This document shows positions 8,381-16,639 of a stretch of DNA of 35,500 nt, piece by piece. The position numbers were made by a program, and so were the translations under genes. The DNA comes from an uncultured Eubacteriales bacterium (lineage in GTDB: Bacteria > Bacillota > Clostridia > Peptostreptococcales > Anaerovoracaceae). The notes below the pieces were generated by a model. The model did not search any database. It had not been told where the DNA came from and saw only the letters and a program-made list of their open reading frames with translations. Positions within the stretch are counted from its first letter, which is position 1, and each line of letters begins with the position of its first letter. Location: assembly GCA_900547295.1 (NCBI GenBank), contig URGK01000015.1, positions 1 through 35,500 of the forward strand, in the 5' to 3' direction.

Positions 8381-9337
8381 TTATTTGCCGGAAGGAATGT
8401 GAGAGTATGAGTCGGCATATACGGACGAAAGCTCGGCATCGCTGTCAGGGCTTCCTTTGAGACTGAAAACCACAACGCTTATAATTATCACTATGCCTCC
8501 GACAAACGTACCCATATCGGGAACCTCATGAAGCAGTATCAGCGCTATTACAGTTGCAATCAGAGGGTTGATAAACAAATAGTTTGTGACCTCACTGGTA
8601 CGCTCTGCAAGAGAAATGGATTTACTCCACAGATAGTATGCAAGAGCACTCGGGAATACTCCGAGATAGAGCGCCGCCATATTTGCGCCTGCTGTAGCAG
8701 CTGCAACCTCGTGAATTGTGCCCGGAAGAAAGCCCAGCATTTCAATTGCGCCAAACACAGCGCTCCATGTTGCTATTTCCATAGCAGTATAGCCTTTCTC
8801 TGTGAGCATGCGGTTAAGTACGTTGTATGCCGCAAATACCAGCGCGCACAGGAACATCCACAGAATACCTATGTCTATTGAGAAAGCCTCGCTGCCTGTG
8901 CCGAATATGTTGTTCCAGAACAGCAGAAGCACAACACCTGCGAAAGCTGTCACTATGGTTATCCAGCCGATGCCGTTTATTTTTTCTTTGTAGAGTCTGT
9001 AGACAGCAATTGAGGTCATGATCGGAACTGTGGCGCAGATGATGCTGCCCTCAGAAGATGACAGAGTCTCAAGTCCGAGATTAAAAAATATGAAATATAC
9101 TGAAAACCCGGTGGCGCCTGAAACAAGGAACCAGCCGCAGTCTTTGAGGTTAAACGGTTTGCGCATGCCGGTGAAGGCTCCGATTATGAGCAGTATTACA
9201 GCAGCAAGCACGCAGCGGATAAGCCCCAAATTAAATGATGAGATCTGATCTCCTATTACTCGTGTAAAAGGAAATCCCGAACCCCATAAAAGAACTGTAA
9301 CGAATGCAAAAATATTTACTTTCAGTCTGTTACTCAT
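8381..9337 (-). CDS. EamA/DMT family transporter
   Basis: A drug/metabolite transporter with two EamA repeats, about ten membrane helices in 318 residues, probably an exporter of a metabolite that cannot be named. The first repeat begins NIFAFVTVLLWGSGFPFTRV (about 8-27), and the second around FAAYNVLNRMLTEKGYTAMEIATWS (about 165-190). The typical late block FPSALAYYLWSKSISLAERTSEVTNYLFINPLIATVIALILLHEV is present at about 228-272. A short hydrophilic tail (SPDSDAELSSVYADSYSHIPSGK) follows. AGAGGT precedes the ATG. The gene is alone on the minus strand between divergent and convergent neighbours. Confidence 0.9.
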   Translation of the reverse strand: MSNRLKVNIFAFVTVLLWGSGFPFTRVIGDQISSFNLGLIRCVLAAVILLIIGAFTGMRKPFNLKDCGWFLVSGATGFSVYFIFFNLGLETLSSSEGSIICATVPIMTSIAVYRLYKEKINGIGWITIVTAFAGVVLLLFWNNIFGTGSEAFSIDIGILWMFLCALVFAAYNVLNRMLTEKGYTAMEIATWSAVFGAIEMLGFLPGTIHEVAAATAGANMAALYLGVFPSALAYYLWSKSISLAERTSEVTNYLFINPLIATVIALILLHEVPDMGTFVGGIVIIISVVVFSLKGSPDSDAELSSVYADSYSHIPSGK

Positions 9338-9482
9338 TATGCATACCTCTAAATATTATAGATTTTTTCAAGTCAGTATATTTTAACACAATAATATCTG
9401 TGAGGCAATAAGAATAAGGTCTGATATATACAGGACAAATACAGTCAGGACAATATTCTATGCGGCTTTGTGCAAAGAATAT

Positions 9483-9511
9483 TTGAAATACATGCCGGCA
9501 CAGTATATAAT
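9483..9511 (+). promoter_or_regulatory. Sigma-A-type promoter of the 9542-15106 operon
   Basis: TTGAAA at 9483-9488 and TATAAT at 9506-9511 are separated by exactly 17 bases. Transcription would start near 9518, and the first gene with a good ribosome binding site starts at 9542. No other plausible promoter was seen before the tRNA-Thr, so this one may drive all six genes. Confidence 0.75.
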
Positions 9512-9541
9512 AAATGTATCTGTGCAAAAGGAGATTTGTGT

Positions 9542-9745
9542 ATGAAACCGGGCAAATACAGACATTATAAAGGCAGAGAGTACGAGCTTCTGTGCACTGC
9601 CGTTCATTCGGAAACATTAGAGCCTATGGCTGTTTACAGAGCGCTTTACGGTGATATGAAAGTCTGGGTCAGACCGCTGTCCATGTGGGACGAGGACGTT
9701 TGTACCGAAAGCGGCACAGTCAAAAGGTTTACATATATAGATTAG
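9542..9745 (+). CDS. DUF1653 domain protein
   Basis: A 67-residue protein that is almost entirely one DUF1653 domain: KPGKYRHYKGREYELL, then SETLEPMAVYRALYGDMKVWVRPLSMW and a C-terminal KRFTYID. The function of the domain is unknown. I chose the ATG at 9542 because AAAGGAG lies eight bases upstream; a longer frame from 9470 would start before the promoter and is not credible. It ends ten bases before the cysteine hydrolase start. Confidence 0.88.
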   Translation: MKPGKYRHYKGREYELLCTAVHSETLEPMAVYRALYGDMKVWVRPLSMWDEDVCTESGTVKRFTYID

Positions 9746-9755
9746 AGGTGTGATT

Positions 9756-10307
9756 ATGAAAAAACTGCTTATTGTTGTAGATTATCAGAAAGATTTTGTA
9801 GACGGAGCACTAGGCTTTGACGGTGCTGAGAAATTTGAGAAGCCTATTGCAGACAAAATAACAGATTACAGAAACAGAGGAGATGAGATTGTATTTACCT
9901 TTGATACACACGGCGAGGCGTATATGACTACAGAGGAGGGTCGCAATCTTCCTGTAATGCACTGTCTTGAGGGAAGTGACGGCTGGCAGCTTTACGGTTG
10001 CATAGGTGAACTGATAGAGCCTGATGATATGTGCTTTACCAAGAATACCTTTGGTTCTGCGGAGCTGTTTGATTATCTCAGAGGCAGAGAATATGAAAGC
10101 ATAGAGCTTGTCGGTCTTGTGTCAAATATATGCGTGCTTGCAAATGCGGTTATTGCCAAGACTGCGCTGCCTGATGTGCCGGTTATCGTTGATTATCTGT
10201 GCACAGGCTCCTTTGACAGCGAGCTTAATGAGAAATGCTTTGATGTGATGGAGGGAATTCACATCAGAGTGCTTAACAGAAAGGAGCAGGGCAATGCAGA
10301 AAGTTAG
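9756..10307 (+). CDS. Cysteine hydrolase, isochorismatase/nicotinamidase family
   Basis: This family hydrolyses amides or vinyl ethers through a Cys-Asp-Lys triad. The triad is visible as Asp9 (VVDYQKDF), Lys96 (CFTKNTFG) and Cys126 (VSNICVLANA, with the family cis-peptide region before it). Asp50, His52 and His69 (FTFDTHGEAYMTTEEG and PVMHC) sit where nicotinamidases bind zinc, so it is nearer to nicotinamidase than to isochorismatase, but the third metal ligand is not clear. Nicotinamide to nicotinate is a possible reaction, not proven. I prefer the ATG at 9756 (183 residues), behind AGAGGTG, over a GTG at 9750. Its end overlaps the next gene by 14 bases. Confidence 0.88.
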   Translation: MKKLLIVVDYQKDFVDGALGFDGAEKFEKPIADKITDYRNRGDEIVFTFDTHGEAYMTTEEGRNLPVMHCLEGSDGWQLYGCIGELIEPDDMCFTKNTFGSAELFDYLRGREYESIELVGLVSNICVLANAVIAKTALPDVPVIVDYLCTGSFDSELNEKCFDVMEGIHIRVLNRKEQGNAES

Positions 10308-10587
10308 ACTGGTGCCTGATGCACCATTTGCAACAAAGCTTGATATAGCTGTATATACCATTGACGGTGAAAGCGAGAAGAAACGATGCGGTATTACGGC
10401 AGAGTTTGCAAGAGGTGATATTGAGCAGCTCAAAAAACAGGATATGGGGCTTGGCGAGGCGCTGGACTATTACAGAAGCTGGATATATGATGTTGTAAGG
10501 TATCATATACTCGATGAATGGGAGGCCGTATCGGGTCTTGATGAAACTATGAATATAATATCTGAAAAGATAAAAGATAAATTTTAA
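10294..10587 (+). CDS. Uncharacterised protein (97 residues)
   Basis: I do not recognise this gene. It is credible because it begins inside the end of the cysteine hydrolase gene behind AAAGGAG, keeps the codon use of its neighbours, and ends 13 bases before the aminopeptidase gene. The product is acidic and basic mixed, without signal peptide, membrane segment or cysteine cluster. The centre (GDIEQLKKQDMGLGEALDYYRSWIYDVVRYHILDEWEAVSGLDETMNIISEKIKD) should be largely helical. Tight coupling to the cysteine hydrolase suggests a joint function or only shared expression. Confidence 0.75.
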   Translation: MQKVRLVPDAPFATKLDIAVYTIDGESEKKRCGITAEFARGDIEQLKKQDMGLGEALDYYRSWIYDVVRYHILDEWEAVSGLDETMNIISEKIKDKF

Positions 10588-10600
10588 ATACGGAGGAAAT

Positions 10601-11959
10601 ATGGAACTTAGATACAAGACAAAAAACGTATACAAAGAAGGAACTGACAAAGAGCAGATAAACGGTTTCTGCGAGGGATACAAGAGCTTTCTTGACAGCT
10701 GCAGGACAGAGAGGCTGTGTGCTGAGCAGGCGCAGAAAAAACTGGAGGCGGCAGGCTTTACCAGATACAACGGTGAGAAATTAAAGGCAGGCGGTAAATA
10801 CTATGTGATTTACAGAAACAAAGTCACAATGGCGTTTATTGCAGGCAGACAGGGTATCGAAAACGGTATCAATATTATAGTATCTCACGTTGACAGTCCA
10901 AGGCTTGACCTTAAACCGCACCCGCTGTATGAGGACAGCGATATATGTCTTTTGAAGACTCATTATTACGGCGGAGTCAAAAAATATCAGTGGACAGCCA
11001 TTCCGCTGATGCTTACGGGCGTGATAATAAACGGCACAGGAGAGAAGATTGACGTTACCATAGGCGACAGCGATGAGGACCCCGTATTTTATATAAGTGA
11101 CCTGCTTCCGCATCTTGCGGCAGACCAGATGGACAGAAAGCTTCGTGAGGGCATAAAGGGTGAAGAGCTCAATGCTTTTGCAGGTACAATTCCTGCAGAG
11201 GGCGAGGAAAAAGAGCTTGTCAAAGAGAACATACTTATGCTTCTCAATGAGAAGTACGATATAACTGAAGAGGATCTGATGAGCGCGGAGCTTACTCTGG
11301 TACCGGCATTAAAGGCAAGGGACTCCGGATTTGACAGGAGCCTTGTTGCAGCTTACGGACAGGACGACAAGGTATGCGCATACACTTCAATGAAAGCGCT
11401 GCTTGATACAGAAGCGCCTGAAAAAACAGCGCTGTGCATATGGGCAGACAAAGAAGAAATCGGTTCAATGGGCGTTACAGGTATGCAGGCCGACTTTTTC
11501 AGAAACTTCCTCGCAAGACTGGCAGAGGCAAATGATGTTAATGTATATGATGTTATAGATAATTCAATGTGCCTGTCGGCAGATGTCGATGCGGCATTTG
11601 ACCCTACCTACAAAGATGTATATGATGTAAACAACTCGGCCAAGCTGGGCTGCGGCATCGTGCTTACAAAGTATACAGGCGCAAGAGGAAAGTCGGGAAC
11701 TTCCGATGCACCTGCTGAAATGGTGGGCAGAATAAGAAAGATTTTTAATGATGACAATGTTATCTGGCAGATGGGAGAGCTGGGTAAGGTTGACAAGGGC
11801 GGCGGCGGCACAGTTGCCCAGTTTATAGCCAACAGAGGCATAGACACAATCGACTGCGGCGTTGCGGTAATATCAATGCACGCCCCTTATGAAATGGTAT
11901 CAAAGGCAGATGTATATATGGCATACAGAGGATACAAAGCCTTTTACAAAGCAAAATAA
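10601..11959 (+). CDS. M18 family aminopeptidase
   Basis: A di-zinc aminopeptidase of family M18 that removes N-terminal residues, often acidic or neutral, from peptides in the cytoplasm. The 452 residues match the family. VSHVDSPRLDLKPHPLYE (about 94-111) contains the first metal-binding His96 and Asp98. The catalytic/metal region DKEEIGSMGVTGMQ is at about 283-296, and the conserved late blocks DSGFDRSLVAAYGQDDKVCAYTS, GCGIVLTKYTGARGKSGTSDAPAEMVGRIRKI and ISMHAPYEMVSKADV are present, the last including the final metal ligand His. CGGAGG precedes the ATG. It lies between the cysteine hydrolase pair and a sodium symporter, which suggests use of peptides and amino acids. Confidence 0.95.
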   Translation: MELRYKTKNVYKEGTDKEQINGFCEGYKSFLDSCRTERLCAEQAQKKLEAAGFTRYNGEKLKAGGKYYVIYRNKVTMAFIAGRQGIENGINIIVSHVDSPRLDLKPHPLYEDSDICLLKTHYYGGVKKYQWTAIPLMLTGVIINGTGEKIDVTIGDSDEDPVFYISDLLPHLAADQMDRKLREGIKGEELNAFAGTIPAEGEEKELVKENILMLLNEKYDITEEDLMSAELTLVPALKARDSGFDRSLVAAYGQDDKVCAYTSMKALLDTEAPEKTALCIWADKEEIGSMGVTGMQADFFRNFLARLAEANDVNVYDVIDNSMCLSADVDAAFDPTYKDVYDVNNSAKLGCGIVLTKYTGARGKSGTSDAPAEMVGRIRKIFNDDNVIWQMGELGKVDKGGGGTVAQFIANRGIDTIDCGVAVISMHAPYEMVSKADVYMAYRGYKAFYKAK

Positions 11960-11977
11960 AATATATGGAGAGTGAAA

Positions 11978-13300
11978 ATGGAGAGAGATAAATTTAAAAG
12001 CAGGACCGGCTTTATAATTGCGTGCATAGGTTCTGCGGTAGGTATGGGAAATATATGGCTGTTTCCGGCAAGGCTTTCGGCTCTTGGCGGCGCGGCGTTT
12101 TTAATTCCCTATTTCATATGTGTAATAGTCATAGGCTTTACGGGCGTTGTTGAGGAGATGACCTTTGGACGTGCCATGGGAGCAGGTCCTATGGGAGCTT
12201 TCGGCAAGGCTACGGAAAGAGCAGGAAAGGGCAGGAGGCTCGGAGAGGCTTTCTCGCTTATCCCCGTTATAACAAGCCTTTGCCTTGCAATAGGATATTC
12301 GGTAGTGGTAGGCTGGATAATCAAATACCTGATAGGTTCAGTTACAGGTTCGGCTATCAATATGTCAAGTGTCGATGATTTCGGCGCTGCTTTCGGACAG
12401 ACTGCTTCATCATTTGGAAGCGTGGGCTGGCATATTGCGGCTCTTGCCATAACTTTTGGCATAATGATTTTCGGTATTGCTTCGGGAATAGAGAGAGTAA
12501 ACAAGATAATGATGCCGCTTTTCTTCGTTATGTTTATAGGACTTGCGATTTACATAGCAACACTTCCGGGAGCATCGGAGGGCTACAGATATCTGACTCA
12601 CCCTGACTGGTCGATACTTCTTGACGGCAAGGTTTGGGTCTATGCACTGGGACAGGCGTTTTTCTCATTATCCCTTGCAGGCTCGGGAACTCTGGTTTAC
12701 GGCTCATATCTTGGCAAGGACGTGGATGTGAAATTCAGCGCCAGAAATGTTGCGATGTGGGATACGATTGCAGCACTGGTTGCGGGACTTACAATTATTC
12801 CTGCAATGGCAACAGCAGGACAGGAGCTTACAACAGGAGGTCCCGGACTTATGTTCATATTCCTGCCGAATGTATTTTCACAGATGCCGGGAGGACGTAT
12901 TGTAATGATAATATTCTTCCTTGCAGTTACATTTGCGGGACTGACTTCTCTTGTAAATCTTTTTGAAACTCCGGTTGAGGCAATCCAGACAAAATTCGGA
13001 ATTTCAAGAAAAAAGGCAGTTGCGGTAATTGCCGTAATAGGTTCAATTGTTGCAATTTGTATAGAGGGCGTTGTATCAGGCTGGATGGATATATGGTCCA
13101 TATATTTCTGCCCGATAGGAGCACTGATTGCAGGTATTATGTTCTTCTGGGTATGCGGCAGAGATTTTGTAAACGAGCAGGTGAGCCTCGGCGCGAAGAA
13201 GCCGGCGGGCAAATGGTTTTATCCTGCGGGAAAATATCTGTTCTGCGGACTTACCTTACTGGTGCTGGTACTTGGAACATTACTTGGAGGCATAGGCTAA
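11978..13300 (+). CDS. Sodium-dependent transporter, NSS family
   Basis: A neurotransmitter:sodium symporter family carrier, which usually imports amino acids with sodium. At 440 residues and about 11 membrane helices it resembles the bacterial 11-helix branch (MhsT/TnaT-like). The signature SRTGFIIACIGSAVGMGNIWLFP in helix 1 (about 8-30) includes the unwound sodium and substrate site. GVVEEMTFGRAMG, GWIIKYLIGS, and the helix 6 region WVYALGQAFFSLSLAGSGTLVYGSYL follow in the usual order. I chose the ATG at 11978, seven bases after GGAG, over a GTG six bases earlier. It lies 18 bases after the aminopeptidase and four bases before the ABC-F gene. Confidence 0.93.
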   Translation: MERDKFKSRTGFIIACIGSAVGMGNIWLFPARLSALGGAAFLIPYFICVIVIGFTGVVEEMTFGRAMGAGPMGAFGKATERAGKGRRLGEAFSLIPVITSLCLAIGYSVVVGWIIKYLIGSVTGSAINMSSVDDFGAAFGQTASSFGSVGWHIAALAITFGIMIFGIASGIERVNKIMMPLFFVMFIGLAIYIATLPGASEGYRYLTHPDWSILLDGKVWVYALGQAFFSLSLAGSGTLVYGSYLGKDVDVKFSARNVAMWDTIAALVAGLTIIPAMATAGQELTTGGPGLMFIFLPNVFSQMPGGRIVMIIFFLAVTFAGLTSLVNLFETPVEAIQTKFGISRKKAVAVIAVIGSIVAICIEGVVSGWMDIWSIYFCPIGALIAGIMFFWVCGRDFVNEQVSLGAKKPAGKWFYPAGKYLFCGLTLLVLVLGTLLGGIG

Positions 13301-13303
13301 ACA

Positions 13304-15106
13304 ATGGTTTTACTTACAGGTGAGCATATCGCAAAGAGCTATACAGAAAAACCTCTTCTTCGCGATATTAATATAAGTATACACGAAAATGACAAAACAG
13401 GACTTGTAGGAGTTAACGGGAGCGGCAAATCGACGCTCCTTAAAATTATAGCCGGGGAAATCGAGGCTGAGGGCGGCACGATTACACGCAACAACCAGCT
13501 TAAAACAGCGTATCTTGCGCAGAATCCTGAGTACGATCCGAAGCTTACGGTAATTGAGCAGGCTATGGAATATGCAGGCGCAGATATTCCTGAATATATG
13601 TGCAGGTCGATGCTCAACAAGGCAGGAATGGATAATCATGACAAAAAAATGGCAGACCTTTCGGGCGGTGAGAGAAAGCGTGTGGCGCTTGCCGCAGTAA
13701 TGGTTAAGGACTCCAACCTGCTTATACTTGACGAGCCTACAAACCATATGGATAATGATATAATCGAGTGGCTGGAGGAGCAGCTTATACTCTACAAAGG
13801 CGCTGTGTTTATGATAACTCACGACAGGTATTTTCTTGAGAGGGTTACAGATAAAATCTGTGAAATTGAAAACGGCAGGCTGATTACATACGAGGGCAAT
13901 TACGACAAGTATCTGCAGATGAAAGCGGAGCGTCAGGAAATGGCTCTTGCCAGCGAGAGAAAAAGAGCTGCCATATACAAAAAGGAATTAAGGTGGATAA
14001 GGTGGTCGGCTCCCGCAAGGACAACTAAAGCCAGGGGCAGAATAGAGAGATTTAAGCAGCTTGAGGAAAGCAAGCTTGAGATAGAGGATCCGCATCTTGA
14101 AATCGGCACATCAAGTTCACGTCTTGGCAAGAAGATAATTGAGCTTAAAAACATAACCAAGGGCTACGGGGACAGAGTGCTAATCAGAGATTTTTCATAT
14201 ATGGTTCTCAGAAATGATCGCATAGGTATTGTAGGACCAAACGGCTGCGGCAAGACAACGCTGCTCCGCCTCATAATGGGGCAGGAGATGCCTGACAGCG
14301 GCAGCATAGAAATCGGGGAAACCGTAAAAATCGGCTATTTCTCACAGGAAAGCACGCAGCTTGACCCCGAAAAGAGAATTATAAAGTATATAGAGGAAAT
14401 CTCCGATAATGTCAAGACAGGTGATGGTTATCTTTCGGCATCTCAGATGCTTGAGAGATTTCTGTTTCCCCCGCATATGCACAGCGTGCAGATAGGAAGA
14501 CTTTCGGGCGGTGAAAAACGCAGACTTTACCTTCTGAGCATACTGATGCAGGCTCCCAATGTGCTCATCTTCGACGAGCCTACCAACGACCTTGATATAG
14601 ATACGCTTACGGTTTTAGAGGATTATCTTGACGATTTTCCGGGAGCAGTTATCATAGTATCTCATGACAGGTATTTTCTTGACAGGCTTGCAATAAGGAC
14701 TTTCGGCTTTGAAGAGAACGGAAACATCAAGCACTATATCGGCGGGTACAGCAGCTATGCCAACGACAGAGAAAGACGGCAGGCAGAGGCGGCAAATGCC
14801 AGGAAAAATAAGGCGGAGGAGAGCGTAAGCAAAAAAGCTGACGGCAGAAATCAGAAGCCTAAAAAGCTTAAGTTTTCATATAAGGAGCAGAGAGAATATG
14901 AAGCCATAGAGGAAGATATAGAGAGGATTGAAAGTGAAATCAAAGGAATTGAAGAGGAAATACTTGAATATTCTTCGGACTTTGAAAAGCTTGCCGCTCT
15001 GTCGGAGCAAAAGGATGCTCTTGATATGCAGCTTCTTGAAAAGCTGGAGAGGTGGGAATATCTTTCGGATCTTGCCGCCAGAATTGAAAATGGCGAAACT
15101 GAGTAA
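13304..15106 (+). CDS. ABC-F family ATPase (Uup-like)
   Basis: A cytoplasmic protein with two ABC domains and no membrane part; ABC-F proteins act on the ribosome (translation factors or antibiotic protection). Domain 1 has Walker A GVNGSGKST (36-44), signature LSGGERKR (about 119) and Walker B LLILDEPTNHMD (about 140-151). Domain 2 has GPNGCGKTT (about 311-319), LSGGEKRR (about 400) and FDEPTNDLD (about 423-431). The linker includes a charged KKELRWIRWSAPARTTKARGR helix. Residues about 515-600 form a charged C-terminal coiled coil, as in Uup. The ribosome binding site (GGAGG in the end of the previous gene) is 13 bases from the ATG. No strong terminator follows; transcription may run on into the tRNA-Thr. 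Confidence 0.93.
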   Translation: MVLLTGEHIAKSYTEKPLLRDINISIHENDKTGLVGVNGSGKSTLLKIIAGEIEAEGGTITRNNQLKTAYLAQNPEYDPKLTVIEQAMEYAGADIPEYMCRSMLNKAGMDNHDKKMADLSGGERKRVALAAVMVKDSNLLILDEPTNHMDNDIIEWLEEQLILYKGAVFMITHDRYFLERVTDKICEIENGRLITYEGNYDKYLQMKAERQEMALASERKRAAIYKKELRWIRWSAPARTTKARGRIERFKQLEESKLEIEDPHLEIGTSSSRLGKKIIELKNITKGYGDRVLIRDFSYMVLRNDRIGIVGPNGCGKTTLLRLIMGQEMPDSGSIEIGETVKIGYFSQESTQLDPEKRIIKYIEEISDNVKTGDGYLSASQMLERFLFPPHMHSVQIGRLSGGEKRRLYLLSILMQAPNVLIFDEPTNDLDIDTLTVLEDYLDDFPGAVIIVSHDRYFLDRLAIRTFGFEENGNIKHYIGGYSSYANDRERRQAEAANARKNKAEESVSKKADGRNQKPKKLKFSYKEQREYEAIEEDIERIESEIKGIEEEILEYSSDFEKLAALSEQKDALDMQLLEKLERWEYLSDLAARIENGETE

Positions 15107-15113
15107 ATTTAAG

Positions 15114-15141
15114 TTGATATCGGATAAAAACAGAGTATAAT
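15114..15141 (+). promoter_or_regulatory. Promoter of tRNA-Thr
   Basis: TTGATA at 15114-15119 and TATAAT at 15136-15141 are separated by 16 bases. Transcription would start near 15148, a few bases before the tRNA at 15154. Confidence 0.75.
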
Positions 15142-15153
15142 ATATATGGGTAT

Positions 15154-15229
15154 GCTGATGTAGCTCAGATGGTAGAGCAGCGCATTCGTAACGCGCAGGT
15201 CAGGGGTTCAAGCCCCCTCATCAGCTCCA
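15154..15229 (+). tRNA. tRNA-Thr (anticodon CGT)
   Basis: GCTGATG (15154-15160) pairs with CATCAGC (15219-15225); the discriminator is T and CCA is encoded. The D arm (GCTC...GAGC), the T arm (AGGGG TTCAAGC CCCCT) and the anticodon loop TTCGTAA give anticodon CGT, reading ACG. The last anticodon-stem pair is an A-C mismatch (GCGCA against CGCGC), which is unusual for this tRNA but next to the loop. Confidence 0.95.
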
Positions 15230-15236
15230 TATGCAG

Positions 15237-15287
15237 AACGCTTGAAAACGCTGGAATTTAAACGTTTTCAGGCGTTAATTATTTTTT
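15237..15287 (+). terminator. Intrinsic terminator of tRNA-Thr
   Basis: AACGCTTGAAAACG (15237-15250) and CGTTTTCAGGCGTT (15263-15276) form a 14-bp stem with one G-T pair around a 12-base loop, followed by AATTATTTTTT. It begins eight bases after the tRNA. Confidence 0.92.
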
Positions 15288-15310
15288 GAGAATTTACAGT
15301 TAATGTAAGA

Positions 15311-15589
15311 TTATATCGATGAAAGGTCGTTTAAGGTCGTTTGAGGTGTTGTACCTAGTGTTGTACCTGTTGTACCGTTTATCAATCTTGCAGCCTCGAG
15401 GATAGTCGAATTATCGGCATGAGTATAGATATTTGCCGTTAATGAAATATCTGAATGCCCCATCAGATATTGTGCTGTTCTTATGTCAATTCCTTTCTTC
15501 TGCAGGTCGGTGCAATATGTATGTCTCAGATTATACGGAACAAAATCCTCTGCCAAAGGATAAGGCGCTATGAGTTGATTTCGATACAC
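15311..15589 (-). pseudogene. Tyrosine recombinase (integrase), C-terminal remnant
   Basis: Only the end of the catalytic domain of a phage/ICE-type tyrosine integrase remains. Over 92 codons one sees LRHTYCTDLQKKG (with the second catalytic Arg22), MGHSDISLT (His45) and the nucleophile Tyr55 in NIYTH. The N-terminal arm-binding and core-binding domains and the first catalytic Arg are missing, and the frame is closed by a TAA just upstream of the GTG at 15589, so the gene is broken by deletion. It resembles Int proteins of Tn916-like elements and temperate phages. It lies just after tRNA-Thr and points toward it, the usual arrangement at a tRNA attachment site. Confidence 0.85.
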
Positions 15590-15601
15590 AATTTACAACG
15601 T

Positions 15602-15647
15602 AAAAGACCTCACATTACTGCGAGGCCTTGACTAATAGGTCTTTTTT
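15602..15647. terminator. Hairpin with T-run beside the integrase remnant
   Basis: AAAAGACCT (15602-15610) pairs with AGGTCTTTT (15637-15645), with a T-run on the plus strand and a shorter one on the minus strand. Inner pieces (CCTC...GAGG and GGCCT...AGGTC) allow alternative folds. No complete gene ends here on the plus strand; it is probably a leftover of the lost element or an end marker of its excision scar. Confidence 0.65.
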
Positions 15648-15749
15648 CTTCTTTGATGCACTACAGTCAACAGGTTTGTCTTGATTAGAATATTAGACTG
15701 GAGTAAGATAGATTAAGGATAATTACAGCTTATGAGGGAGAGAAACATT

Positions 15750-16085
15750 ATGGTTATAAATTTTGACGAAATAAAAGAACAGATACTGCCTGAATTTTTT
15801 GGCGGTATGAAGCAGATGAACACGCATATGTATATCGATGATGCCAACAAGATTTTTACGGCATCACTTGAACCGGGAGCATCAATAGGAGAGCACCTGC
15901 ATGACGGCACCAGTGAGATAATATACATTCTTAAAGGCAGCGGCATCGGGACCGTTGACGGAGAGGAAATGCAGGTAAAGCCAGGTATGTGCCAGTACTG
16001 CAGAAGCGGACACACTCACAGCCTTGTAAATACAGGCGATGAAACTCTGGAGTTCTTCGCAGTTGTGGCAAAGCAGCAGCTTTAA
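15750..16085 (+). CDS. Small cupin-domain protein
   Basis: A 111-residue single cupin barrel; its reaction or ligand is unknown. The metal-binding motif 1 is visible as EPGASIGEHLHDGTSEIIYILKGSG (about 41-65), with His49, His51 and Glu56; motif 2 has GHTHSLVNTGDE (about 87-98) with His88 and His90. I chose the ATG at 15750, eight bases after GAGGGAGAG, not the upstream ATG at 15732, which would swallow the ribosome binding site. A possible promoter is TTGATT at 15681 and TAAGAT at 15704 (17-base spacing, weak). It ends 13 bases before the DUF202 gene. Confidence 0.9.
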   Translation: MVINFDEIKEQILPEFFGGMKQMNTHMYIDDANKIFTASLEPGASIGEHLHDGTSEIIYILKGSGIGTVDGEEMQVKPGMCQYCRSGHTHSLVNTGDETLEFFAVVAKQQL

Positions 16086-16098
16086 TGGAGAGATTACT

Positions 16099-16365
16099 AT
16101 GTATGATGATGTAAACAAAGATGAAATGATAACAAGGGACTACCTTGCACTTGACAGGACGGAGCTTGCAAACTCCAGAACTCTGCTTGCATATATCAGG
16201 ACAGCCATTGCGGTATTTGCAGCAGGTATAGGAATGATGGAATTTATCGAAAGCAGAGTTATATCGGTAATAGGTGTGGTATTTATGGCTGCATCACCTT
16301 TTGTGGCAGTGATAGGAATTGTCTACTATATCAGAATGAAAAGAAAGCTGGGAAAGCTCAAATAG
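16099..16365 (+). CDS. DUF202 family membrane protein
   Basis: An 88-residue membrane protein with the DUF202 signature RDYLALDRTELANSRTLLAYIRTAIAV (about 13-39), followed by two hydrophobic segments (about 34-54 and 58-78) and a basic C-terminus (MKRKLGKLK). DUF202 proteins (YidH-like) have no well-defined role. I chose the ATG at 16099, behind TGGAGAG, which overlaps the end of the cupin gene. It is in an operon with the cupin gene, closed by the terminator at 16406. Confidence 0.88.
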   Translation: MYDDVNKDEMITRDYLALDRTELANSRTLLAYIRTAIAVFAAGIGMMEFIESRVISVIGVVFMAASPFVAVIGIVYYIRMKRKLGKLK

Positions 16366-16405
16366 CCGGCAATGCTTTTCAGATGATATAGTATTACATC
16401 TGTAT

Positions 16406-16439
16406 GAAAAAGCTCTGCGCGAATATGCAGAGCTTTTTC
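16406..16439. terminator. Bidirectional intrinsic terminator
   Basis: GAAAAAGCTCTGC and GCAGAGCTTTTTC form a 13-bp stem around a short loop. Both strands end in a T-rich tail. It separates the plus-strand DUF202 gene from the minus-strand small gene that ends at 16448. Confidence 0.9.
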
Positions 16440-16447
16440 GTAATGAC

Positions 16448-16639
16448 TTATAATTCAACAACCTCTCTGTCGGCCTCAACCGTGAGAAATTTGTCTTTCA
16501 AAGGATTTTTGGCATTGACTGTTTTGCCTTTTTTATTTATCTCGTCGATTTTCTTAAATACACCTTCTTCTTTGCCGCCTGCAGGCTGAGCAAATTTGAA
16601 TGACTTGTTTACTTCCAGTTCAGCGAATTTTTTTGACAT
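16448..16639 (-). CDS. Small uncharacterised protein (63 residues)
   Basis: I do not recognise this gene. The start at 16639 (MSKKFAELEVNKSFKF) has AAGGAG nine bases upstream; a longer frame to 16687 lacks such a site. It is a lysine-rich, soluble protein without cysteine or signal peptide (KKIDEINKKGKTVNAKNPLKDKFLTVE near residues 30-56). A minus-strand -10-like TATAAT lies at 16691-16686. The gene is alone on its strand between terminators, which supports a real independent small gene. Confidence 0.65.
   Translation of the reverse strand: MSKKFAELEVNKSFKFAQPAGGKEEGVFKKIDEINKKGKTVNAKNPLKDKFLTVEADREVVEL

Noticed and set aside
9470..9541. Longer start for the DUF1653 gene
   Set aside because: The frame covers the promoter at 9483-9511; the ATG at 9542 has the ribosome binding site.
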